The notes under the pieces are model-generated. The model worked only from the letters and a program-made list of their open reading frames with translations, did not search any database and had not been told where the DNA came from. Below, in pieces: positions 9,256-17,386 of a stretch of DNA of 33,941 nucleotides (positions within the stretch are counted from its first letter, which is position 1; the number at the start of each line of letters is the position of its first letter). Position numbers and translations under genes: made by a program. Source of the DNA: Myroides phaeus (GTDB lineage: Bacteria; Bacteroidota; Bacteroidia; Flavobacteriales; Flavobacteriaceae); the NCBI RefSeq assembly GCF_900099675.1, contig NZ_FNDQ01000027.1:1-33941 (forward strand), given 5' to 3'.

Positions 9256-10320
9256 ATGAGCACTATGAAAGCAGCACGCTGGTATGCAGCCAAAGATATT
9301 AGAGTAGAACAAACTGAAGTTCCAACACCTAAAAAAGGACAAGTAAAGATTGCTGTTCAATATGCTGGAATATGTGGTTCTGACTTACACGAATATGTAC
9401 ACGGACCTCAACTTATCCCTGTTGACCAACCTTACCCATTAAACGGACACCAAGGTGTTACAACACTTGGACACGAATTCTCTGGGATTGTAGAAGAACT
9501 TGGTGAAGGTGTACACAATGTAAAAAAAGGAGATCGTGTAGTAATCGAGCCTATTTATAAAAACTTTGATAGCCCATTTGTAACTTCTGGAGAATACAAC
9601 TTAGGAGAGCACTTAGGATTTATCGGATTAGCAGGAAACGGTGGTTTTGCTAAGTATGTAGTTGTAGAAGACTATATGATTCACAAAATTCCAGATACAA
9701 TGTCTTTCGAACAAGGAGCTTTAGTAGAACCTGCAGCAGTAGCTGTGTATTCAGTATTGCAAAGTGGATTAAAAGTAGGTCAATCAGTACTTGTATCAGG
9801 TGCAGGACCTATCGGATTATTATGTGCACAAGCAGCTTTAGCAGCAGGTGCATCTAACGTAATCATAACTGACGTTGCTGAAAAACGTTTAGAAAAAGCA
9901 AGAGAAATCGGAGCTACTCACGTATTCAACGCAATGGACAAAGACCTTCCTGCTAAAATCAAAGAATTAACAGATGGTTTAGGAGTAAACGTATTCTTAG
10001 ACTGTGCTGGAGTACAAGCGTCTTATAACACGGGTATTGCTTCTACAAGAAATGGTGGTACTGCTGTATTAGTAGCTTTATTTGGTAAACCAGTACAACA
10101 CGATGCTTTAGACCAAGTATTAAGAGAAATTACTGTAAAAGGGGTAATCGCATACAGAAATATCTTCCCTCAAGTTATCTCTTTAATTGACTCAGGTCGT
10201 ATGGAAGTTGAAAAACTGGTAACAAACAAAATTACTTTAGACGAGATTGTAACTAATGGATTTGAAGCCTTAGTAAATAATCCTTCAGAAGTTAAAATCT
10301 TAATTGATATCAATAAATAA
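9256..10320 (+). CDS. bdhA: 2,3-butanediol dehydrogenase (zinc-dependent MDR family)
   Basis: This 354-aa medium-chain dehydrogenase closely resembles Bacillus BdhA in recalled motifs: GICGSDLHEY with catalytic-zinc Cys40, GHEFSG with His73/Glu74, GFIGLAGNGGFAKYV, ALVEPAAVA with Glu158, and the C-terminal RNIFPQVISL and SEVKILID. The Rossmann motif GAGPIG is at 182-187, and Asp206 at the end of the second strand (VIITDVAEK) fits NAD(H) rather than NADP(H). The lobe that holds the structural zinc in many alcohol dehydrogenases (about 100-125) contains no cysteines, which is usual for this subfamily. The enzyme interconverts acetoin and 2,3-butanediol in overflow or redox metabolism. The gene is monocistronic with its own promoter and terminator. 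A related polyol dehydrogenase activity cannot be excluded. Confidence 0.88.
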   Translation: MSTMKAARWYAAKDIRVEQTEVPTPKKGQVKIAVQYAGICGSDLHEYVHGPQLIPVDQPYPLNGHQGVTTLGHEFSGIVEELGEGVHNVKKGDRVVIEPIYKNFDSPFVTSGEYNLGEHLGFIGLAGNGGFAKYVVVEDYMIHKIPDTMSFEQGALVEPAAVAVYSVLQSGLKVGQSVLVSGAGPIGLLCAQAALAAGASNVIITDVAEKRLEKAREIGATHVFNAMDKDLPAKIKELTDGLGVNVFLDCAGVQASYNTGIASTRNGGTAVLVALFGKPVQHDALDQVLREITVKGVIAYRNIFPQVISLIDSGRMEVEKLVTNKITLDEIVTNGFEALVNNPSEVKILIDINK

Positions 10321-10327
10321 TACAGAA

Positions 10328-10359
10328 GGGCTAATCTTAATCGGATTAGCCCTTTTTTT
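10328..10359 (+). terminator. Terminator of bdhA
   Basis: The stem GGGCTAATC (10328-10336) with GATTAGCCC (10344-10352) is followed by seven T. The T tract overlaps the last bases of the convergent repressor gene. Confidence 0.85.
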
Positions 10360-11125
10360 ATTTTACTTTTTTCATCACCTCACCCAGCATATGTCTTATC
10401 TCTTGAAACATAGCTTTGGTATCTGGTTCTACTAAATCTTCTGGTTTAAACTCCTCTGTTGCTATACTACAAGCATATTCCCAGATTTCAATTACATCAT
10501 ACGCCTTAATTTGATAAGGTTCATAAAACGTATTATCTGAATGCAACTCCAGCGTTTCTTCATCTATGCGATATACTCTTTTATACACTACCCCTTCATT
10601 TGCGGTAATAATAATATAAGTATGCCCATTTCGTATATCTTGTAAACGCTCTACATAACTACCAATAATAAACGAACCTTCCTGATGTGGAGGCATTGAA
10701 TCCCCTTCAATTGGAAACGCACGATACTTTCCTTCTCTTAAAAATGGTAGAGATATTTGTTCTAAGTTTTGAATAAACTCTGGGTCAGCATACCCCGTTA
10801 AGTATCCAGCTCTTGCTTTATGCGGAATAATCTCAATAAAGTTATTCCCCGTTGGATCAACCATAATTGGCAACAAAATACGGTTGTCTTCCAACTTCAA
10901 TAAATCTTGCATAGGTACTTTGCGCAAGTCAACTGAAATCATCAAGTCTACACTCACGTGAAAAAAACGAGAAATACGCAATAATACTTCCAAAGGCGGC
11001 TCTGAAGCACCCTCTTCATACTTTGAGTAACGCGCACGAGTAATCATCAACTCATCAGCTACTTTCTGCTGAGACATTGCTTTCTGCGCTCTTAAATAAC
11101 GGATATTATCAGATAGTAAAGACAT
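10358..11125 (-). CDS. XRE-S24 autocleavable transcriptional repressor (LexA/CI-like)
   Basis: This 255-aa protein has an N-terminal helix-turn-helix of the XRE/Cro-CI type (about 7-61: MSQQKVADELMITRARYSKYE) and a C-terminal S24 peptidase domain. The autoproteolysis parts are all present: Ala106-Gly107 (KARAGY) as the scissile bond, Ser143 in GDSM as nucleophile and Lys182 (VYKRV) as general base. Spacings of 37 and 39 residues compare with 35 and 37 in E. coli LexA. The gene faces dinB and dnaE, with two operator-like inverted repeats in the 83-bp intergenic region. One touches its own start codon and flanks a perfect -7 element, which suggests autoregulation. Induction by RecA filaments after DNA damage is the expected mechanism but is inferred. 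It is not a canonical LexA, because the DNA-binding domain is XRE-like rather than winged helix. Confidence 0.92.
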   Translation of the reverse strand: MSLLSDNIRYLRAQKAMSQQKVADELMITRARYSKYEEGASEPPLEVLLRISRFFHVSVDLMISVDLRKVPMQDLLKLEDNRILLPIMVDPTGNNFIEIIPHKARAGYLTGYADPEFIQNLEQISLPFLREGKYRAFPIEGDSMPPHQEGSFIIGSYVERLQDIRNGHTYIIITANEGVVYKRVYRIDEETLELHSDNTFYEPYQIKAYDVIEIWEYACSIATEEFKPEDLVEPDTKAMFQEIRHMLGEVMKKVK

Positions 11126-11143
11126 TTGCTATTATTTATAGCA
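11125..11143. promoter_or_regulatory. Operator-like inverted repeat 1 (repressor side)
   Basis: TGCTA, 7 nt, then TAGCA (11127-11143), with perfect 6-bp arms TGCTAT/ATAGCA, preceded by TT. It abuts the repressor start codon (11123-11125) and the -7 element TATATTTG read on the minus strand at 11145-11152. Binding here would block transcription of the repressor gene. It shares TTTGCTA and the 7-nt spacer with site 2. Confidence 0.6.
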
Positions 11144-11144
11144 T

Positions 11145-11152
11145 CAAATATA
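11145..11152 (-). promoter_or_regulatory. -7 element of the repressor promoter
   Basis: On the minus strand this reads TATATTTG, an exact TAnnTTTG match. It lies between the two operator-like repeats, so the predicted transcript starts inside site 1 with a leader of only about 13 nt. Confidence 0.55.
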
Positions 11153-11158
11153 ATAAAC

Positions 11159-11177
11159 TTTGCTAACATATATAGTA
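11159..11177. promoter_or_regulatory. Operator-like inverted repeat 2 (dinB side)
   Basis: TTTGCTA, 7 nt, then TAGTA. This is the same half-site and spacing as site 1 with one mismatch in the right arm. The centre is 34 bp from that of site 1, about three helical turns. Its right edge touches TAATTTCG (11176-11183), a one-mismatch -7 candidate for dinB. Occupancy would be expected to repress dinB. Confidence 0.55.
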
Positions 11178-11208
11178 ATTTCGTCTTATAATTTTTTAAC
11201 TAATTGAG

Positions 11209-12366
11209 ATGGAAAGGGCAATTGTACATTTAGATTTAGACAGTTTCTTTGTCTCTTGTGAGCGTTTACTAAACTCCTCCCTAAACAATATTCCTATTAT
11301 CATAGGCGGTGGCGACAGAGGTGTGGTATCCAGTTGTTCTTACGAAGCACGTTACTTTGGTGTGCGTTCTGCTATGCCTATTCGAATGGCGATGCGATTA
11401 TGTCCACAAGCAAAAGTTATCAAAGGAGATATGTCGTTGTACTCTAAACTTTCACATACAGTTACAGAAATTATAACCGAAAAAGCTCCTGTGGTAGAGA
11501 AAGCAAGTATAGACGAGTTTTACCTTGATCTAACAGGAATGGACAAGTTTTTCGGCACCTATCAATGGACCAATGAATTAGCAAACACAATTAAAAAAGA
11601 AACCGGTTTACCACTTAGTTACGCTTTATCTGTCAATAAAACAGTCTCTAAAATTGGTACAGGTGAGGCTAAACCATTGGGAGCAATTCAAATTCAACCT
11701 ATAGAAGTACAACCTTTTCTCAATCCGCTTTCAATTCGCAAAATACCTATGCTGGGAGAAGTTACTTATAACACCCTTTCACGTATTGGTATACGCAATA
11801 TCAAAACACTTTCAGAAATGCCAATACAGATACTACAACAGATGTTAGGTAAAAATGGTGTAGACTTGTGGAAAAAGGCAAATGGGATTGACTACGCTAT
11901 GGTTGAACCTTATAGAGAGCGTAAGTCTATCTCTACAGAACACACCTTTGAACAAGATTCTATTGATATTCCCCTACTCAAATCATTGCTGTTAGGGATG
12001 GTTGAGAAATTAGCTTTTCAACTTCGCTCTGAAGAATGGCTAACGTCTATTGTTACAGTTAAAATACGCTATGCTAATTTTGATACAGAAACAAAACAAA
12101 TGAGAATTGCTTATACCTCAGCAGACCACACGCTTAATAAGTACATTATTGACTTGTTTGAGAAATTATACCAACGAAGAATGCGAATCCGTTTAATTGG
12201 TATTCAGTTCAGCGGATTGGTACGTGGTACCTATCAAATGAACCTGTTTGAAGATACACAAGAATTGATGGCATTATACCAAGCAATGGACAGAATGAAA
12301 AAAAGGTATGGTATAAATGCTGTAACCCGTTGTAATGGCGCTTTTTTAAAGAAAGAAAGCGAATAG
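11209..12366 (+). CDS. dinB: Y-family translesion DNA polymerase (DinB/Pol IV type)
   Basis: This 385-aa protein has the palm motif HLDLDSFF with metal ligands Asp9 and Asp11 and an aromatic steric-gate Phe14, and the second motif SIDEFYLD with Asp102-Glu103. A little-finger domain occupies about 240-345. A beta-clamp binding motif QMNLF (343-347) follows, with a 38-residue tail beyond it. All catalytic carboxylates are intact, unlike ImuB, the inactive Y-family subunit of proteobacterial mutasomes. The polymerase would copy damaged templates with low fidelity. The gene starts 84 bp from the divergent S24 repressor gene, whose operator-like sites overlap the promoter region, and a DnaE-type polymerase follows 114 nt downstream. 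Together these make a damage-inducible mutagenesis cassette the best reading. Confidence 0.93.
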   Translation: MERAIVHLDLDSFFVSCERLLNSSLNNIPIIIGGGDRGVVSSCSYEARYFGVRSAMPIRMAMRLCPQAKVIKGDMSLYSKLSHTVTEIITEKAPVVEKASIDEFYLDLTGMDKFFGTYQWTNELANTIKKETGLPLSYALSVNKTVSKIGTGEAKPLGAIQIQPIEVQPFLNPLSIRKIPMLGEVTYNTLSRIGIRNIKTLSEMPIQILQQMLGKNGVDLWKKANGIDYAMVEPYRERKSISTEHTFEQDSIDIPLLKSLLLGMVEKLAFQLRSEEWLTSIVTVKIRYANFDTETKQMRIAYTSADHTLNKYIIDLFEKLYQRRMRIRLIGIQFSGLVRGTYQMNLFEDTQELMALYQAMDRMKKRYGINAVTRCNGAFLKKESE

Positions 12367-12480
12367 TTTACAAGTAACTATTTGCAGTTTATTAATGACT
12401 TTCTGTTTTAAATAGCCCATTTCACCTATTCAATAATTAGCAATTCAACTACCTAATATAAAAACACATTCCCTTAAACA

Positions 12481-15400
12481 ATGTTTCTAAATTGTCACTC
12501 CTATTACAGCCTTCGCTATGGTACTATTCCGTTAGAGCAATTAGTTTCTTTAGGTGAACATCACCAAGTTTCTTGTTTAACCTTAACAGATATCAATACG
12601 TTTAATGGTATATACGACTTTATTCAGCTATGCACTAAAGCAAACATAAAGCCATTGGTAGGTGTTGAGTTTAGACAAGACAATGAGTTATGCTATATTG
12701 GTATAGCTAAAAATCAAAGCGGAATGGCTGAAATGAGTGAATTATTAACCACGCATAACGAACTTGCTACTCCCCTTTCTGTTATTGCTCCTGACTTTGA
12801 AAATACTATTGTTATATATCCGCTATCAGCAGCGTTTACACAACTCAAAGAAAATGAATACATCGGAATAAAAGCCTCTCAACTCAATTTACTTTATCAA
12901 CCAAAGTGGAGAGAATTGTTGTCTAAAATGGTAGTCTTACATCCTGTTACCCATCAAAACAATCAAGAGTATGGACTCCATCAAATACTGCGTGCAATTG
13001 ATAGAAATACACTTGTTTCTAAACTTGATCAACGCGATTGTTCACACCCTGATGAGATGATGATTAACGAGCAGGTATTACTTGATTTATTTAAAGACTA
13101 CCCTGAGATAATTGCCAATACACAACAACTGATAGAACAATGTCAATTCTCTTTTGAGTTTAGAAAGCCGAGAAATAAACGTTTCTATACCGATAATCAA
13201 CAAACAGATATGGACTTACTGACTCGTTTGGCATATCAAGGAATGGAGCGTATTTATGGACAAAATCACCCACAAGCAATGGCGCGGGTAGAAAAAGAAC
13301 TAAAGGTAATTAATGATTTGGCTTTTTCTGGTTACTTCTTAATCACTTGGGATATTATACAGTACAGCAATGCTATGGGATTTATGCACATTGGTCGTGG
13401 TAGTGGAGCCAATAGCATTGTAGGCTACTGCCTTGGAATTACCAATGTATGCCCATTAGAACTGGACCTGTACTTTGAGCGTTTTTTAAATGAGAATAGA
13501 AAGACACCTCCCGACTTTGACATTGATTGGTCGTGGAAAGATAGAGATACAATCCTCAAATACATTTTCACAAAATACGGCAAAGGACACGTGGCTTTTT
13601 GTGGTGCTATGTCAACTTTTAAATACCGTTCTATTCTACGAGAAATAGGTAAAGTTTACGGATTACCCAAAGAAGAATTGGATAGTCTAACCCGTAATTC
13701 GATGGAGCAACACGACCCTAATAGTATTATTCAACTCATTCATCAATACGGACAAATGTTAGAAGGTTTTCCTAATCAGCGCACTATGCATCCGTGTGGT
13801 GTCTTGATTTCAGAAGAGCCTATGACAAACTATACTGCCTTAGATTATCCTCCCAAAGGGTTTCCTGTGGCACAATTTGATATGCACATTGCTGAAGATA
13901 TTGGCTTTGATAAATTTGATATTCTTAGTCAACGAGGCATTGGCCATATTGAAGAAGCAGTTCAACTCATTAAAAAGAATAAAAACATTACAGTAGATAT
14001 TCGAAATATTGCTCTATCGAAAGATGAAACACAAACAAATGAATATTTACAAATAGGCAATACAGTTGGATGCTTTTATATTGAAAGTCCTGCTATGAGA
14101 GGTTTATTAAGACGCCTAAAATGTAACAACTACAAAATATTAGTAGCTGCCTCTTCTATTATACGTCCTGGTGTAGCCCAAAGTGGGATGATGCAGGAAT
14201 ATATCTTTCGCCATAACAACCCCGGACAATTTGAGTACTTCCACCAAGTATTTCAAGAACAATTAGGAGAGACTTATGGTATTATGGTTTACCAAGAAGA
14301 CGTTATTAAAATAGCACTACACTATGGAGGCTTACACCCTGCTGATGGTGATATACTGCGTAGAGCAATGAGTGGAAAAAGCCGTTCTAAAGATGCTTTA
14401 TTGGCAATCAAACAGCGTTTTTTTGAACATTGTGATGCAAAAGGACACGCACGTGGCTTAAGTGAGGAAATTTATAGACAGATTGAGTCCTTTGCAGGGT
14501 ATTCTTTTTGTAAGGCACACTCTGCCTCTTATGCTATTGAAAGTTACCAAAGTTTGTATTTAAAAGTATATTATCCTTTAGAGTTCATTACTGCGGTAAT
14601 CAATAATCAAGGGGGCTTTTATAGAACAGAGGTTTATGTACACGAAGCAAAAATGGCTGGAGCTAAGATACACACTCCTTGTATCAACCAAAGCAATTGG
14701 GAAACTACTTTATACAACAATGATCTTTATTTAGGTCTTATGTTTATTCAAGGTGTGAATGCGGATTTAATTAAAGAAATAATAGAAGAACGCACTATAA
14801 ACGGGAATTATCTATCTCTTTCAGATTTTATTCAACGAGTACCAATAGGATTAGAAACCTTGCAAAGCCTAATTTTTATAGGTGCTTTTCAATGTATGGG
14901 AAAACAAAAAAATGAGTTATTAATTCAAGCGAGATTATTATTAGTGCGTTACAAACCAGATACCTCACCTACTTTGTTACAAGAGCCAATACAAGAATAC
15001 ACTTTTCCTACTTTAGAAAGGTCTGCTTTTGAAGATGCCTTTGACGAAATAGAACTACTTGGTTTTCCTGTTTCCTGTACTCCTTTTGACTTGCTAAAAA
15101 CAAAATTTAGAGGAGATTTGATGGTAAGTGATTTGCTAAAAAACCACAAAAAAACAGTGCGAATGTTAGCTTATCTCATTGCGCGTAAACACGTTCCTAC
15201 AGCAAGAGGAACAATGTATTTTGGAACTTGGGTAGATGCTAATGGTCATTATTTTGACACTGTACACTTTCCTGATAGTTTAGAAACTTATCCTTTTCAA
15301 GGAGGAGGTTGTTATTTGCTATTAGGAACGGTTGAAGTTGAATATCACTTTCCAAATGTACAAATACAGAAAATGGCTAAATTGCCTTTTATTGCTGACC

Positions 15401-15540
15401 CACGCTATCATTATAACGATGATCAAAACAAGACAACACAAAATAAAATCAAAGAAGATGTTAGTTTAACAAATCGCCCACCTTATCCAAAAGCGACTGA
15501 AATAAACTTACCACGCCATAGAATGAAGTTTAAGAAATAG
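12481..15540 (+). CDS. dnaE: Short DnaE-type DNA polymerase III alpha subunit, probably the accessory/error-prone copy
   Basis: This 1019-aa C-family polymerase has a PHP domain (about 1-220), palm (GRGSGANSIVGYCLGI at about 305-320; PPDFDID with Asp345 and Asp347; KFDIL with Asp480), fingers and tandem HhH (about 782-805), and an OB-like C-terminal domain (about 890-970). It is shorter than a typical Bacteroidetes replicative DnaE (about 1400 aa or more) and similar to DnaE2/ImuC (about 1000-1080 aa). PHP metal ligands look degraded: the first motif is NCHSYYS where active forms have H-x-H, and LTDINT stands where LTDH-N is usual, so metal-dependent proofreading is probably lost. Its position behind dinB and the S24 repressor suggests a translesion role. 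It could instead be called dnaE2, since the replicative copy is not in this window. Confidence 0.9.
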   Translation: MFLNCHSYYSLRYGTIPLEQLVSLGEHHQVSCLTLTDINTFNGIYDFIQLCTKANIKPLVGVEFRQDNELCYIGIAKNQSGMAEMSELLTTHNELATPLSVIAPDFENTIVIYPLSAAFTQLKENEYIGIKASQLNLLYQPKWRELLSKMVVLHPVTHQNNQEYGLHQILRAIDRNTLVSKLDQRDCSHPDEMMINEQVLLDLFKDYPEIIANTQQLIEQCQFSFEFRKPRNKRFYTDNQQTDMDLLTRLAYQGMERIYGQNHPQAMARVEKELKVINDLAFSGYFLITWDIIQYSNAMGFMHIGRGSGANSIVGYCLGITNVCPLELDLYFERFLNENRKTPPDFDIDWSWKDRDTILKYIFTKYGKGHVAFCGAMSTFKYRSILREIGKVYGLPKEELDSLTRNSMEQHDPNSIIQLIHQYGQMLEGFPNQRTMHPCGVLISEEPMTNYTALDYPPKGFPVAQFDMHIAEDIGFDKFDILSQRGIGHIEEAVQLIKKNKNITVDIRNIALSKDETQTNEYLQIGNTVGCFYIESPAMRGLLRRLKCNNYKILVAASSIIRPGVAQSGMMQEYIFRHNNPGQFEYFHQVFQEQLGETYGIMVYQEDVIKIALHYGGLHPADGDILRRAMSGKSRSKDALLAIKQRFFEHCDAKGHARGLSEEIYRQIESFAGYSFCKAHSASYAIESYQSLYLKVYYPLEFITAVINNQGGFYRTEVYVHEAKMAGAKIHTPCINQSNWETTLYNNDLYLGLMFIQGVNADLIKEIIEERTINGNYLSLSDFIQRVPIGLETLQSLIFIGAFQCMGKQKNELLIQARLLLVRYKPDTSPTLLQEPIQEYTFPTLERSAFEDAFDEIELLGFPVSCTPFDLLKTKFRGDLMVSDLLKNHKKTVRMLAYLIARKHVPTARGTMYFGTWVDANGHYFDTVHFPDSLETYPFQGGGCYLLLGTVEVEYHFPNVQIQKMAKLPFIADPRYHYNDDQNKTTQNKIKEDVSLTNRPPYPKATEINLPRHRMKFKK

Positions 15541-15570
15541 TATTATACAATTTAATCCTTTTACATAAAA

Positions 15571-15594
15571 AAAGCACCTCAGATGAGGTGCTTT
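15571..15594 (-). terminator. Terminator of the 66-aa gene, probably also used after dnaE
   Basis: Perfect arms AAAGCACCTC and GAGGTGCTTT close a 4-nt loop. On the minus strand the hairpin is followed by a strong T tract, and on the plus strand only by TTCC, so it is stronger for the leftward gene. Confidence 0.75.
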
Positions 15595-15600
15595 CCAATA

Positions 15601-15801
15601 TTACGAATTAATTAAACTTAAAGAGTCGTGTAATTCAGGCTTTTCCTGAACATATCCGCTTACCCATTGCTCTAATTGATCTAAATCATAAGGCAATAAA
15701 TGGTTTATAGCTTTTTGAAGTTCTTTGTAAAACAGCTTAGGATCAAAGCTGACATTTTCAAGAACAGTTCTTGCGAAATCAAACATTAATCGTGTTTTCA
15801 T
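15601..15801 (-). CDS. Small conserved protein of unknown function
   Basis: This 66-aa soluble, mainly helical protein begins MKTRLMFDFARTVLENVSFD and contains FYKELQKAINHLLPYDLDQLEQW. There is no signal peptide, cysteine or membrane segment. I recall similar short proteins in flavobacteria but know no function. Support for it being a real gene comes from its balanced composition, ATG start and dedicated terminator 7 nt beyond the stop codon. It is convergent with dnaE. No exact -7 element is seen upstream. Confidence 0.7.
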   Translation of the reverse strand: MKTRLMFDFARTVLENVSFDPKLFYKELQKAINHLLPYDLDQLEQWVSGYVQEKPELHDSLSLINS

Positions 15802-16129
15802 ATCTGTAACTTATTTCATATTACTATAGTAAACATACTGATTTTCCATTATAAAAATAATTTATCCTTTAAATTTTAATACAACTTTAGCACTTCAATT
15901 TTATCTTTAAATTATTCTGCAATCACAAACAATAAAGTTTGCTATTTACTCGTTTATATTGTCTATTACTAATGTAATAATTAAAAAATATCAGTATTTA
16001 CTTCCTCCGCCTACATTCTTAATAGCTTAAAAAAACAACTACAAATATTGTTAAAATAACTTCATACAATAATTTTTTATCCAAATTAATTAGCCGTAAT
16101 TTGAACTAAACATTAATACGTTTAGTGAT

Positions 16130-16747
16130 ATGAACTTTATGAAAAAAGTAGATTGGGCTCGTTTAGGAATTATTGCCTGCACGATTATTTTTTTAATAAC
16201 TGCGGTTACATTTGAAATCTTTGAACTTCATACGTTACCAGCTCAGTTTTTCGGAACATTATTAGGAGTTGTAATAACAGCAATTATAACCGTCTTACTA
16301 TTACAAGGCCAAACAAAAAGTGAAGAAAGACGCGAAAGACACCTAATGGTTTTTGAGAAAAAACAAGAAATTTTCTTTCAATTCTTAACGCAACTAAACA
16401 CTATTTTACAAAAAGACAACTTGACTGTTCACCTTAGCCCAGAAAAAACATTAGCAAAAGAAGTACACAATTTACAGGACTTACTATTTGAATTTGGTTT
16501 TTTACAAATGCACACATCAGCGGAAACTTTTGATAAAGTTCTTGGCTTAGTAGGGAATTTAATTGAAGAAAGTAACAAAATAAAGGCATTAGACTCTAAG
16601 TCTAAAGAAGCATTGACACAATATTATTCTGTACTAACTAATGATTTTTTTGCTATAGTTGCTTTGCTTAAAAGCGAACTATACAGAGAGTTATCTCCAC
16701 ATATAGATAAACATAAAATAGATAGAATTATTAAACTGTCGTTTTAA
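16130..16747 (+). CDS. Two-TM membrane protein with a helical cytoplasmic domain, unknown function
   Basis: This 205-aa protein has two adjacent membrane helices (about 12-32 and 38-59) joined by a short loop, followed by a charged segment (SEERRERH) and a roughly 140-residue helical domain. The positive residues after TM2 and before TM1 suggest that both termini are cytoplasmic. I do not recognise a family with a known job. An internal ATG at 16139 would remove three residues and is an equally good start. The gene stands alone between two long intergenic stretches. The 328-nt stretch before it (15802-16129) is AT-rich, and the only hint in it is a TAATTTG near -7 relic at 16097-16103. Confidence 0.75.
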   Translation: MNFMKKVDWARLGIIACTIIFLITAVTFEIFELHTLPAQFFGTLLGVVITAIITVLLLQGQTKSEERRERHLMVFEKKQEIFFQFLTQLNTILQKDNLTVHLSPEKTLAKEVHNLQDLLFEFGFLQMHTSAETFDKVLGLVGNLIEESNKIKALDSKSKEALTQYYSVLTNDFFAIVALLKSELYRELSPHIDKHKIDRIIKLSF

Positions 16748-17088
16748 CTCAAAGCTATCTTAGAAAAAAAGTAATAGTTCAACCATTAACAAATTGAACA
16801 AGAAATCCTATTTTCATAAACAGTCTATAAAACAAAAACACTCCTATTTTTGAAAATTAAAAAGCTTTTTTTATAAAAACTATACTTTTCATTTCCCTTT
16901 TTTACCCTTTTTCTTCTAAAAAAAGTAAAAAACAATTCATTTTTATTCCTTTAAAAAAAAACAGCACACAAACACGCAAACACCTAACAAACAACACATT
17001 AAAGCAATAAAAAACATTTAAACTGGAGATTTCTTGTTTATTCTCAACTTTACTTACCCTCAGCATACACAAGGCTTTATAAACAATT

Positions 17089-17186
17089 CTCTGACAATAG
17101 TCCGACTATCCTCCGAGAATACTGGCTTGAGAACTATTTTGTCGGACAATAGTCAGAGGATCCTCGAAGGAGTCTCACATTGTCCG
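17089..17186. repeat. Intergenic structured element A with alternative hairpins
   Basis: Arms CTCTGACAATAGTCCGAC (17089-17106) and GTCGGACAATAGTCAGAG (17141-17158) form an 18-bp stem with two mismatches and a 34-nt loop. The right arm also contains CGGACAAT (17143-17150), which can instead pair perfectly with ATTGTCCG (17179-17186), so the two folds are mutually exclusive. The element is followed by CGTTAAAA. It resembles element B near 33.55 kb in loop length, loop sequence and tail. Elsewhere in the 594-nt gene-free stretch 16748-17341 I see only AT-rich sequence and a short GTTCAA/TTGAAC repeat (16777-16799). Confidence 0.65.
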
Positions 17187-17336
17187 TTAAAATTTATGCC
17201 TAAAAATAGAGAAAACAATACGCTATTATATCATTTTAAACTGCTCATATCAAATTTCAGTTATATACAAGATAAATTAATTTACCCCATTTTTAAATCT
17301 ATAAAAACAGTATAAGAAAGCCCAATTTTTTATGCT

Positions 17337-17344
17337 TATATTTG
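17337..17344 (+). promoter_or_regulatory. -7 element of the dehydrogenase-dapD promoter
   Basis: TATATTTG is an exact TAnnTTTG match ending 42 nt before the ATG at 17387. It places transcription start near 17351, which excludes any upstream in-frame start for the dehydrogenase. Confidence 0.6.
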
Positions 17345-17386
17345 CTCTTAATAAGAATTACGTCTAATCAAAAAGTATATACATTT

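Noticed and set aside
9256..10320. Missing structural-zinc cysteines in the butanediol dehydrogenase
   Set aside because: Recalled Bacillus BdhA also lacks them, so this appears normal for the subfamily rather than a defect.
17034..17315. 93-codon open frame on the plus strand
   Set aside because: It runs through the inverted repeats of element A, has no recognisable domain or start signal, and its composition does not resemble neighbouring genes.
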